This document shows, piece by piece, positions 1-6,481 of a DNA stretch of 9,083 nucleotides. A program made the translations under genes and the position numbers. The stretch lies in the NCBI GenBank assembly GCA_937922105.1, contig CAKZVN010000053.1, positions 1 through 9,083 on the forward strand, given 5' to 3'. Source of the DNA: an uncultured Litorilinea sp. (GTDB taxonomy: Bacteria > Chloroflexota > Anaerolineae > Caldilineales > Caldilineaceae). Position 1 is the first letter of the stretch. Each line of letters starts with the position of its first letter. A model generated the notes under the pieces. It was not told the origin of the DNA and did no database searches. It saw only the letters and a list, made by a program, of their open reading frames with translations.

Positions 1-2
1 CG

Positions 3-254
3 CCCGCGCTGCAACCGGTGCGTCAGGACTTCATAGACGGCGCGTACTTCATCTACGGACATACGGTGTTGCACCGCCACACCGGGTTGGGCTATCAGAG
101 CGCGTGGGCCAAAGCGCACTTCACCGACCGTCGCGCCGCCAACACGTTCTATACTGCGCTCGGGCGCGCGCTGGCTCCCGGCGACGCTGCGGCGCGCTTG
201 GCTGCGGTCACGCCCGACTACGACCCGGCGGATTTGCTGCGCTTGGTGGTTTGA
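3..254 (+). CDS. C-terminal fragment of an unrecognised protein
   Basis: This is the 3' end of a gene that begins before the window. The frame is open from base 3 to the TGA at 252-254, giving 83 visible residues. An internal GTG at 18 could be read as a start, but it has no convincing ribosome site and the frame continues upstream of it, so a truncated longer gene is more likely. The tail has an aromatic and histidine-rich stretch (YFIYGHTVLHRH, then GLGYQSAWAKAHF), followed by an alanine-rich helix-like end with DYDPADLL. I see no signal peptide, membrane segment or catalytic motif that I can name, and I do not recognise the family. It lies on the same strand as the sugar cluster but is separated from it by the palindromic repeat, so co-transcription is doubtful. 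Confidence 0.55.
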   Translation, partial: PALQPVRQDFIDGAYFIYGHTVLHRHTGLGYQSAWAKAHFTDRRAANTFYTALGRALAPGDAAARLAAVTPDYDPADLLRLVV

Positions 255-273
255 GCGCCAAGTAGCAAAGAAA

Positions 274-395
274 GTCATGCGGAGCACAGCTGCCCGCCCT
301 GAGCGCAGTGAAGGGAAGCATCCCCTCTGGTGGCTATCGAGATTCTTCCCTTCGCACGACTCAGGGCAGGCCGTCGCTGCGCTCCTCAGAATGAC
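274..395. repeat. Nested palindromic (MITE/REP-like) repeat, left copy
   Basis: Two inverted repeats lie one inside the other. The outer arms are about 274-290 (GTCATGCGGAGCACAGC) and 376-395, whose reverse complement begins GTCATTCTGAGGAGCGCAGC; the match has gaps. The inner arms are 296-322 and 341-367, matching at GCCCTGAG, GAAGGGAAG and ATC around an 18-base loop. The unit shares its core (CTGAGCGCAG...GAAGCATCCC) with the repeat at 8439-8509, so this looks like a dispersed family rather than a local accident. The arrangement suggests one copy inserted into, or recombined with, another. It could fold into a long hairpin in RNA and may act as a terminator for the upstream fragment gene. 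No transposase is nearby. Confidence 0.75.
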
Positions 396-447
396 GGCTA
401 CCGAGCGAGCAGACCACTGGGTGGATGCTACGCCTTGAGCGAGAAAT

Positions 448-453
448 AGGAGA
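448..453 (+). promoter_or_regulatory. Ribosome binding site fixing the MDR start
   Basis: AGGAGA lies 7 bases before the ATG at 461. The more upstream in-frame ATG at 425 has no such site and would add 12 residues that do not look like family sequence. The start at 461 is therefore chosen. Confidence 0.75.
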
Positions 454-460
454 CTCTGTC

Positions 461-2149
461 ATGACCGATTCGCTCACCCGCTATCGCGCTGCCGACGGCC
501 CCCTGCCCCGGCGTAATCGGCTGTGGCCCCTCTATGGGGCAGGCTTCGACAACTTGGGCGACGACGGCGACCTGATCGAGGTCCCCATGCCCTCCTACGG
601 TCCCGACGAACTGCTGGTGCGCCATGATGCCACCGGTATCTGCTTTTCGGATATCAAGGTCATCCGCGCCGGACAAAACCATCCGCGCATTTACCGCAAT
701 ATGGCCCAGGAGCCTGTCGTCCTGGGTCATGAAGTCAGCCTAACCGTGGTGGGCGTGGGCGAGCATCTGCGCGACCAGTACCACGTGGGCGACCGCTTCA
801 TCGTCCAGGCTGATATCTATGTCGGCGGCGTGGGCTATGCCTACGGCTATGAGATTCAGGGCGGCTTTTCTCAATACAACGTCATTGATCAGCGCGTGCT
901 CAACGGCGACGGCGGCAACTATCTCTTGCCTGTGAAGCCCACCACCGGCTATGCCGAGGCTGCGCTCAACGAACCGTGGGCTTGTGTGGAGGCGTCCTAC
1001 ACCGTCCACTACCGCACGGCCTGGCAGACCGGCGGCGCGCTCTGGATCACCGGTGACGGCGCGGGGATGCAGCTGGGCGCGGCAGCGGCGTGGCGACCGG
1101 CGCGCCTGGCACTGGATGTGACCGACGCGCGCTTTGCGGACGCGATGCGCGCCTGGGCTGCCGCCGCCGGCGTCGAACTCGTCGCCGACGACCCGGAGGC
1201 TCGCTACGACGATATTGTGGTGTTGAGCGCAGACCCGGAGTTGATCGAGCGCGCCTTTGTCCGCTTGGCGCGCGGGGGGCACTTTGCCGTGATCACGGAT
1301 GCCGAGATCGCGCGTCCCGTCGCGTTGGATATCGGGCGCTTGCATTACGACAACCTGGGGCTTCGGGGCGCGACCGGTGCGGAGATCGCCGCGGCCTATG
1401 CGCCCATCCGCACGCAGCTGCTACCCGGCGGCATTACCTGGATTCTGGGCGCGGGCGGGCCGATGGGCCATATGCACTTGCAGCGCGCGCTGGAGATCGC
1501 GGGGCGCCCGCGCAAGATCGTTGCCACCAACCTGAGCCGCGCGCGCATTGTCGCGGTGGAAGCCAAGTTCCGTGAACAGGCCCAGGAAGCAGGCGTGGAG
1601 TTGGTCTGTTTCTCGCAAGACAGCCTGCCCGATTTGGCGGCGCTGGACCGTCGCTTGACCGAAGAGAGCGGCGGGCACGGCTACGACGACATCGCGGTCA
1701 TGGCTCCCAGCGTGCCCGCGATTGAGCTGGCGATGCCCCATTTGGCCGATCACGGTGTGATGAATGTCTTCGCCGGCTTGCCGCGCGGCACGCAGGCACG
1801 CTTCAACCTCAACGACGTGGTGCGCCGCGGGGTGCGCTTCACCGGGACCAGCGGCTCGTCCATCGAGGATTTGGCGCGCATGCGCGATCTCACCGAAAGC
1901 CATGCGCTTTCGCCCAACAAGTCGGTGGCGGCGATTGCCGGACTGGAGGGCGTGCCGGAAGGGTTGCACGCAGTGGCGGAGGGGCGCTTCCCCGGCAAGG
2001 TGGTGATCTTTCCCAACCTGAGCAAGCCGTTGCCGCTGACCCCGCTGTCCGAACTCAAGCAGCGGCTGCCCAGCGTCTATGCCAAGCTCGGCCCCGGCGA
2101 GTCGTGGACTGTCGAAGCCGAGGAGGAACTCTTGCGCCTGTTGCTCTAG
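461..2149 (+). CDS. Zinc-dependent MDR dehydrogenase, L-sorbose-1-phosphate reductase-like, with duplicated Rossmann domain
   Basis: The product is 562 residues from the ATG at 461. The N-terminal GroES-like domain keeps the catalytic-zinc ligands of the sorbitol dehydrogenase branch: C61 (in CFSD), H90 and E91 (LGHE) and E171 (NEPWACVEASY), with the usual GD turn at D111. The four-cysteine structural zinc loop is not seen. The EPWACVEASY signature and the C-terminal TGTSGSSIEDL plus PNKSVAAIAGLEG stretch resemble L-sorbose-1-phosphate reductase (SorE), which reduces L-sorbose 1-phosphate to D-glucitol 6-phosphate. Family members I know are about 400 residues, so this one carries about 150 extra. 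The excess is a second nucleotide-fold unit: copy A runs about 191-312 (G198-D-G-A-G202) and copy B about 323-490 (G330-A-G-G-P-M-G336). Only copy B has a clean glycine loop and probably binds the cofactor. It is first in the cluster, 76 bases before srlD. Family assignment is good; substrate is inferred. Confidence 0.85.
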   Translation: MTDSLTRYRAADGPLPRRNRLWPLYGAGFDNLGDDGDLIEVPMPSYGPDELLVRHDATGICFSDIKVIRAGQNHPRIYRNMAQEPVVLGHEVSLTVVGVGEHLRDQYHVGDRFIVQADIYVGGVGYAYGYEIQGGFSQYNVIDQRVLNGDGGNYLLPVKPTTGYAEAALNEPWACVEASYTVHYRTAWQTGGALWITGDGAGMQLGAAAAWRPARLALDVTDARFADAMRAWAAAAGVELVADDPEARYDDIVVLSADPELIERAFVRLARGGHFAVITDAEIARPVALDIGRLHYDNLGLRGATGAEIAAAYAPIRTQLLPGGITWILGAGGPMGHMHLQRALEIAGRPRKIVATNLSRARIVAVEAKFREQAQEAGVELVCFSQDSLPDLAALDRRLTEESGGHGYDDIAVMAPSVPAIELAMPHLADHGVMNVFAGLPRGTQARFNLNDVVRRGVRFTGTSGSSIEDLARMRDLTESHALSPNKSVAAIAGLEGVPEGLHAVAEGRFPGKVVIFPNLSKPLPLTPLSELKQRLPSVYAKLGPGESWTVEAEEELLRLLL

Positions 2150-2225
2150 GGCATGTCCGCCAACTGCCGAGGGTTTATTTGTCCATCACCGCCTGGGGCC
2201 TATCTAGCTTGATCGGATCGTAGGG

Positions 2226-3020
2226 ATGAACAGCCAACCGTTGTTGGACCAAATCGCCGTCGTCACCGGCGGCGCACAGGGACTGGGTGCTGCCATCGTG
2301 CGCCGCCTAGCCGACGAGGGCGCGCATGTGGTCGTCGCCGACCTCAACCTGGCGGGCGCGGAGGCGACCGCCGCTGCAGTCGCCGCGGCAACCGGGCGGC
2401 GCACACTGGCGCTTGCCGCGGATGTGACCGACGAGGCGCAGGTCGCGGCCCTGTTCGAGCGCACTGTTGCCGAGTTCGGGCGTTTGGATATTGTGGTCGC
2501 CAATGCGGGGATCGTCATCTCCGGCCCTGTGGAGGAGTTCGACCTGGCGCGCTGGCGCAAGGTGCTGGATGTCAACCTTACCGGCTATTTCTTATGCGTC
2601 AAGTACGCGGCGCGTATCATGAAAGCCCAGCGCCGTGGGGTCATCATCCAGATCAACTCCAAGTCGGGTAAAAAAGGCAGCTTCAAGAATTCCGCCTATG
2701 CTGCCAGCAAGTTCGGCGGTATCGGGTTGACCCAGAGCGTTGCGCTGGAGTTGGCCGAGTTCGGCGTGCGCGTCAATGCCGTCTGTCCCGGCAATCTGTT
2801 GGACTCACCGCTGTGGATGGAGTCGCTCTATGCCCAATATGCCGCGCGCCTGGGCATCAGCGAAGAGGAGGTGCGCCGGCGCTACATAGACCAAGTGCCC
2901 ATGAAGCGCGGCTGCACCTATCAAGACGTGACCAACGTGGTCGTCTTCCTGGCGTCGGATCAATCTTCGTACATGACGGGCCAAGCCATCAACGTCACCG
3001 GCGGCCAGGAGATGCGCTGA
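2226..3020 (+). CDS. srlD: Sorbitol-6-phosphate 2-dehydrogenase (SDR family)
   Basis: This 264-residue cytosolic short-chain dehydrogenase is predicted to oxidise D-glucitol 6-phosphate to D-fructose 6-phosphate with NAD. Visible SDR features are the cofactor loop TGGAQGLG (14-21), D39 at the end of strand 2 (favouring NAD over NADP), NAG (93-95), N117, and the catalytic S145, Y158 and K162 (YAASK). Beyond the generic fold it carries stretches that I recognise from E. coli SrlD/GutD: IQINSKSGKKGS, KFGGIGLTQS, GNLL.SP, YIDQVPMKRGCTYQDV and TGQAINVTGGQ. This makes it the best-supported substrate assignment among the dehydrogenases. The ribosome site before ATG 2226 is weak, but the start matches normal SDR N-terminal length. 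Its stop lies two bases before the next start, so the two genes are almost certainly translated from one message. Confidence 0.9.
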   Translation: MNSQPLLDQIAVVTGGAQGLGAAIVRRLADEGAHVVVADLNLAGAEATAAAVAAATGRRTLALAADVTDEAQVAALFERTVAEFGRLDIVVANAGIVISGPVEEFDLARWRKVLDVNLTGYFLCVKYAARIMKAQRRGVIIQINSKSGKKGSFKNSAYAASKFGGIGLTQSVALELAEFGVRVNAVCPGNLLDSPLWMESLYAQYAARLGISEEEVRRRYIDQVPMKRGCTYQDVTNVVVFLASDQSSYMTGQAINVTGGQEMR

Positions 3021-3022
3021 AT

Positions 3023-4324
3023 ATGGCCCTCGACGGACAAGGAACTTTTGTGGGGTTTGGCTTCGGCCCCATCCAAGCCGGGCTGTTTGCCCTGGAAGCC
3101 TATCGCAGCGGCGCGTTTCGCCATCTGGTCATCGCCGAGGTGATGCCCGAACTCGTGAGCGCGCTGCGCGCCGCCAGCGGCAAATACACCATCAACATTG
3201 CCTATCCCGACCGGGTGGAGGCGCTACGCATCGGCCCCATCCGTGTGGAGAATCCCGCCGTCGCCGCGGACCGCAGCCGCCTGGTGGAGGCGATCGCCGC
3301 CGCAAGCGAAATTGCAACCGCCGTGCCCACAGTGAACGCCTATAAGTCGCCCGGCCCTGCGAGCCTGCATCGCATTTTGGCCGAGGGCTTGCAGCGCAAG
3401 GCGGCCCTGGGCGGCCCGCGTGCGGTGGTCTATACCGCCGAGAACGCCACCCATGCCGCTGCTATCCTGCGCGCGGCGGTCATGGAAGAATTGCACGAGG
3501 CCGAGCGCGCCGCGGTGGATGCTCATGTCGCCTTTGTGGATACGGTGATCGGCAAGATGAGCGGTGTCATGTCTCCGCCCCAAGACCTGGCTCCGGTGAC
3601 GCCCGGCGGCGACCGCGCCTTCTTGGTAGAGGACTTTAACCGCATCCTCATCTCGCGTCCGGATTTCGGCCCCGGCGCGCCGCCCTTTGTGCGCGGCATC
3701 CGCAGCTTCATCGAGAAGGACGACCTGGTGCCCTTCGAGGAAGCCAAACTCTACGGACACAATGCGGTCCATGCATTGGCGGCCTACCTGGGGCGCATTC
3801 TTGGTCTGGTGACATTGGACCAGGTTCCGGCGACCCCCGGCTTGTTGGCGTTTTTGCGCGCGGCCTTGCTGGAAGAGTCGGGCGCGGGGCTGCTCCACCG
3901 CTATGCCGAGGTGGACCCTTTCTTCACGCCCCATGCCTATGCCGCGGCTGCCGACGATCTGTTGGCGCGCATGGTCAACCCTCATCTGCGTGACACCGTG
4001 GCGCGCGTCGGTCGCGACCCGGCGCGCAAGCTGGACTGGGACGACCGCCTGATCGGCGCCATGCGCTTGGCCCTGGCGGCTGGGGTCACGCCCCAACGCT
4101 ATGCGCTGGGCGTCGCCGCCGCGCTGGATGCCCTTGACCCCCAGGCCGACCCCGGCGTGCTGCTCCCGGCGCGCTGGCTGGCTGCCCAGCCCGACCTGGA
4201 TTTGATGCAGACCCTGTTGGCTTTGATCCGCACCGGGGTGCGCCGGTTGGCGGCGTGGCGCTCTGCCGGCTGCCCGGACTTGAGCGCCTGGTGGTCTGCG
4301 CAAGTCGCCCCTGCGCCGGCCTAG
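3023..4324 (+). CDS. Mannitol-1-phosphate 5-dehydrogenase-like polyol dehydrogenase
   Basis: The product is 433 residues from ATG 3023, with AGGAG at 3007-3011 inside the end of srlD. An open frame extends upstream to 2813, but that part only overlaps srlD and is rejected. The N-terminal Rossmann loop is GFGFGPIQAG (11-20), with E39 after strand 2 suggesting NAD. Further family marks are KSPGP..LHRILAEGL (108-122), AENATHAA (139-146, parallel to the CENM region of MtlD), FVDTVIGKM (171-179), and the active-site helix K242-x4-N247-x2-H250 in AKLYGHNAVHALAAYLG. The K/N/H set corresponds to the catalytic residues of polyol-specific long-chain dehydrogenases. E. coli MtlD interconverts mannitol 1-phosphate and fructose 6-phosphate. 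This protein is longer than MtlD (about 380) and has an alanine-rich C-terminal extension, so it may belong to a side branch with another hexitol or hexonate substrate. The family call is firm; the substrate is open. Confidence 0.8.
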   Translation: MALDGQGTFVGFGFGPIQAGLFALEAYRSGAFRHLVIAEVMPELVSALRAASGKYTINIAYPDRVEALRIGPIRVENPAVAADRSRLVEAIAAASEIATAVPTVNAYKSPGPASLHRILAEGLQRKAALGGPRAVVYTAENATHAAAILRAAVMEELHEAERAAVDAHVAFVDTVIGKMSGVMSPPQDLAPVTPGGDRAFLVEDFNRILISRPDFGPGAPPFVRGIRSFIEKDDLVPFEEAKLYGHNAVHALAAYLGRILGLVTLDQVPATPGLLAFLRAALLEESGAGLLHRYAEVDPFFTPHAYAAAADDLLARMVNPHLRDTVARVGRDPARKLDWDDRLIGAMRLALAAGVTPQRYALGVAAALDALDPQADPGVLLPARWLAAQPDLDLMQTLLALIRTGVRRLAAWRSAGCPDLSAWWSAQVAPAPA

Positions 4325-4342
4325 CCCGTTCTGCATCTGTAT

Positions 4343-4364
4343 TCACTGTGTGTGACACTCGTGT
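4343..4364. promoter_or_regulatory. Overlapping small palindromes before the aldolase gene, possible operator
   Basis: The 56-base gap between the polyol dehydrogenase and the aldolase holds three overlapping dyads: TCACTGTGTGTGA (4343-4355, TCAC-N5-GTGA), GTGTGACAC (4350-4358) and ACACTCGTGT (4355-4364). They would suit a repressor such as the DeoR protein encoded downstream, but the sequence is a simple GT/CA alternation and could form dyads by chance. No clear -35/-10 pair is seen here. Confidence 0.25.
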
Positions 4365-4380
4365 GAGCAAAGGAACGACC

Positions 4381-5154
4381 ATGCAGCCCGACAGCGTCTT
4401 GGAACAACTGATCATCCTCTCCCACGAGGTGGGGCGCGAGGATCGCCAACTGGCAATCCTGGGCGAAGGCAACACCAGCGGCTTGTGCGACGACGGCACC
4501 TTCTGGGTCAAGGCATCGGGCAGCCGTCTGGGCGACATCACCGCGCAAGGCTTCAGCCGGGTGCGTTTGGCCGCGGTGATGGAGTTGATGCAGCGCGATC
4601 ACCTGGAGGATGCCGAAGTCGGCCCTGCGCTTATGGCGACATTGGTGGACCCGGCTCACCGCCGCCCGTCAGTGGAGACCTTTCTCCACGCGCTCTGTCT
4701 GCACGAGGCGGGGGCCAAGTGGGTCGCGCATACCCATGCCGTGTCGGTCAACCAGGTGCTCTGTTCGCAACTGGGCGCGGAGCCGTTTCGCACCCATCTC
4801 TTCCCGGACGGCATTGTCGTCTGTGGACGCTACCCGGCGGTCGTGCCCTACATTGACCCCGGCTTCCAGTTGGCGCTCGCTGTGCGCGACGAATTGCGTC
4901 GCTATCAATCCGTCCACGGTGTGGCGCCCAAACTCCTGCTCATGGTCAATCATGGGCTGGTCGCGCTGGGTCAAACCGCGCAAGAGGCGCTGAATATCAC
5001 CTTGATGGCTGACAAGTGGGCCAAGATTTTGGTGGGGACCTACGCGTTGGGCGGGCCGAATTTCCTGCCCGATACCCAGGCCGCGCGCATTGATTCCCGC
5101 CCCGACGAGCATTACCGCCGCAGCCGCCTGTTGGATGCCGCGGCTCATGTTTGA
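4381..5154 (+). CDS. Class II aldolase/adducin family protein (fuculose/rhamnulose-1-phosphate aldolase type)
   Basis: This is a 257-residue metal-dependent aldolase domain. The ATG at 4381 is preceded by AAAGGA (4369-4374); an in-frame upstream extension to 4255 overlaps the previous gene and is rejected. Family members cleave a ketose 1-phosphate to dihydroxyacetone phosphate and an aldehyde. Equivalents of the FucA site are visible: the phosphate-binding loop GEGNTS (28-33), K44 and SG (46-47) in WVKASGSRL, catalytic-acid candidate E99 in SVETFLHAL, and zinc ligands H117 and H119 (AHTHAVSVNQ) and H191 (NHGLVALG). The sequence looks closer to the aldolase domain of RhaEW-type proteins than to E. 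coli FucA, but no dehydrogenase domain is fused here. The rhamnulokinase in the same cluster supports a ketose-1-phosphate substrate; which sugar is unknown. Some members of this superfamily are epimerases or decarboxylases, which remains possible. Confidence 0.75.
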   Translation: MQPDSVLEQLIILSHEVGREDRQLAILGEGNTSGLCDDGTFWVKASGSRLGDITAQGFSRVRLAAVMELMQRDHLEDAEVGPALMATLVDPAHRRPSVETFLHALCLHEAGAKWVAHTHAVSVNQVLCSQLGAEPFRTHLFPDGIVVCGRYPAVVPYIDPGFQLALAVRDELRRYQSVHGVAPKLLLMVNHGLVALGQTAQEALNITLMADKWAKILVGTYALGGPNFLPDTQAARIDSRPDEHYRRSRLLDAAAHV

Positions 5155-5183
5155 TTCACCCCCCATTGGTAAGAGCGACGAGT

Positions 5184-5978
5184 ATGAGCGACCCCACACC
5201 CGCCGCCGCCGAACCCATCTCCAGCGAGGCGCGCCGGTCCATCATCATTGATGAGTTGCGTCGCCAGGATGAAGTGACCGTGAGCGGTCTCAGCGCGTTG
5301 CTGGGCGTCTCCGATGTCACCATTCGCAAGGACTTGCAACAACTGGAGGACCAGGGCTATCTGACGCGCGTGCGCGGGGGCGCGGTCTTCTCCGGTCGTG
5401 GGCAACTGGAGCTGCGCTTTGCCGCGCGCCAACAGCTGGCGCTGGAGGAGAAGCGCCGCCTCGCCCAGGCTGCGGTGGAGTTTGTCCGTCCCGGCGCGAC
5501 CATCTTTCTGGACGGCAGCACCACCGTCTTCCAGATGACGCGGCTGTTGCGCCCCATCCAGGGACTGACCGTCATCACCAACGGCCTCTATGCCGCGCTG
5601 GAATTGAGCTTTGCGCCGGAGACGACCACCATCGTGGTGGGCGGTATCTTGCGCAAGCAGTCCAGCAGTTTGGTGGATTTGCTGACACCGGAACTCTTGC
5701 GCCGGCTGCATGTGGATGTGGCATTCCTCAGTTGCCGCGGTTTCACGGTGGAGCATGGGCTGATGGAGTCCGACCTGCGCGAGGCGCAACTCAAGCGCGC
5801 GATGGCTCAGGCCGCGCAGCAAGTGATCGCGCTGGTGGACCATTCCAAGATCGGGCATGTCTACATTGCCAGCTCCGTCCTGCCCGACGAGATTGACACG
5901 CTTTTGGTGGATGACAACGTGGACGAGGCGACGCGCAGCGCGCTGCTCGCCGCGGGCGTAACGCTTCGCGTGGTGTGA
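5184..5978 (+). CDS. DeoR-family transcriptional repressor of sugar metabolism
   Basis: The product is 264 residues from ATG 5184; an in-frame TTG at 5151, overlapping the aldolase stop region, is a less likely start. The N-terminal DeoR helix-turn-helix spans about 17-70, with VSGLSALLGVSDVTIRKDL (33-51) as the recognition unit followed by the wing LTRVRGGA. The C-terminal sugar-phosphate sensor domain has its usual blocks: DGSTT (110-114), TNG (132-134), GG (153-154), SCRGF (183-187), GLMESD (192-197) and DHSKIG (219-224). Such proteins typically repress their own catabolic operon until a phosphorylated sugar intermediate binds. Being co-directional with and only 29 bases after the aldolase, it is the natural local regulator of this cluster, as SrlR (DeoR type) is for sorbitol in E. 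coli. The operator is not proven; the dyads at 4343-4364 are one candidate. Confidence 0.88.
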   Translation: MSDPTPAAAEPISSEARRSIIIDELRRQDEVTVSGLSALLGVSDVTIRKDLQQLEDQGYLTRVRGGAVFSGRGQLELRFAARQQLALEEKRRLAQAAVEFVRPGATIFLDGSTTVFQMTRLLRPIQGLTVITNGLYAALELSFAPETTTIVVGGILRKQSSSLVDLLTPELLRRLHVDVAFLSCRGFTVEHGLMESDLREAQLKRAMAQAAQQVIALVDHSKIGHVYIASSVLPDEIDTLLVDDNVDEATRSALLAAGVTLRVV

Positions 5979-6008
5979 GCGTGCCCGCCGCCGCGCCGAC
6001 AGGTCGCA

Positions 6009-6017
6009 TGGTACAAT
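6009..6017 (+). promoter_or_regulatory. Extended -10 promoter for the small unknown gene
   Basis: TGGTACAAT matches the extended -10 form TGnTATAAT with one change. No -35 hexamer is seen at the right distance, which is acceptable for extended -10 promoters. It lies 38 bases before ATG 6056, after the repressor gene, and could give the downstream genes, including rhaB, transcription independent of the main operon. Confidence 0.5.
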
Positions 6018-6055
6018 AGGGCTGTGCAGCGGATACGGTTCCCGGAGGGACAGCC

Positions 6056-6481
6056 ATGAGCGACACGCCCCAACAACCCGCCGAACAGACAGCAGCGCAA
6101 GCGTCCGGCGCGGCCCGTGGCTTGACGCTGGAGGAGATTCTGCGCGGGCGCGAGGGTGAGATTGTTCTCTCCAGACCCGGCGAGGAACTGACGCGCATCT
6201 CTGCCCTCACCGCACGGCAGAAGGTGACGGCCTACGTGGGGATGGAGATCAGCCATATGATGGGCGGCGACGCACCCGCGCTGGTCTGGCGCCAGGGTGC
6301 ATTGGTTTGGCGGGTGCCTGTCCGTCTCACCTCTCCGCAGCGCGGTGTGCTGGGCTATGTGGGCGCACTCGATGTTGATGCCTATAGTGGACGCTTGTTG
6401 ATCCCACCGGAGCTACACGCCGAACTTGAACGCCATGCCGCCGCACTTGTTGAGCATACCCCATCTCCCACAACAGTATGA
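6056..6481 (+). CDS. Small uncharacterised protein upstream of C39-like peptidase
   Basis: This is a 141-residue protein with a strong ribosome site, GGAGGG (6044-6049), 6 bases before ATG 6056. The first 25 residues are polar and low-complexity (Q, A, P, T). Then comes a helical part (LTLEEILRGREGEIVLSRPGE) and a segment with MGGDAPALVW and WRVPVRLTSPQRGVLGYVGALDVDAYSGRLLIP. The latter reads as several beta strands, with a DVDAxxG turn like that of small domains placed in front of C39-like or toxin-antitoxin genes. There is no signal peptide, membrane segment or catalytic motif that I can name. Its end overlaps the start of the peptidase gene by 47 bases in another frame, so the two are probably coupled and may be partners (inference). 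It has no evident link to sugar metabolism. Confidence 0.7.
   Translation: MSDTPQQPAEQTAAQASGAARGLTLEEILRGREGEIVLSRPGEELTRISALTARQKVTAYVGMEISHMMGGDAPALVWRQGALVWRVPVRLTSPQRGVLGYVGALDVDAYSGRLLIPPELHAELERHAAALVEHTPSPTTV

Noticed and set aside
274..395. CRISPR array or tRNA/small RNA gene in the repeat-containing gaps
   Set aside because: There are no regularly spaced direct repeats and no cloverleaf. The structure is two nested inverted repeats shared with 8439-8509.
425..460. Upstream ATG start for the MDR dehydrogenase
   Set aside because: No ribosome site precedes 425, while AGGAGA sits 7 bases before the in-frame ATG at 461.
2150..2225. A promoter in the gap before srlD (TTGTCC at 2179-2184 and TATCTA at 2201-2206)
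   Set aside because: The spacing of 16 is acceptable, but the -10 matches the consensus at only three of six bases, no better than expected by chance in a search of this gap.
2813..3022. N-terminal extension of the MtlD-like protein overlapping srlD
   Set aside because: It reads the conserved end of srlD in another frame; the family-like Rossmann start begins at 3023 with a ribosome site at 3007-3011.
3224..4336. A 370-codon open frame on the minus strand opposite the MtlD-like gene
   Set aside because: The composition is biased to Q, R, G and H, and the opposite strand encodes a protein with an intact catalytic K/N/H site, so this is an antisense shadow.
4381..5154. Reading the aldolase plus the SDR gene as a split RhaEW (aldolase-lactaldehyde dehydrogenase) pair
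   Set aside because: The SDR gene carries specific SrlD signatures (QINSKSGK, KRGC.YQDV, TGQAINVTGGQ) rather than those of the RhaW domain, and the two genes are not adjacent.
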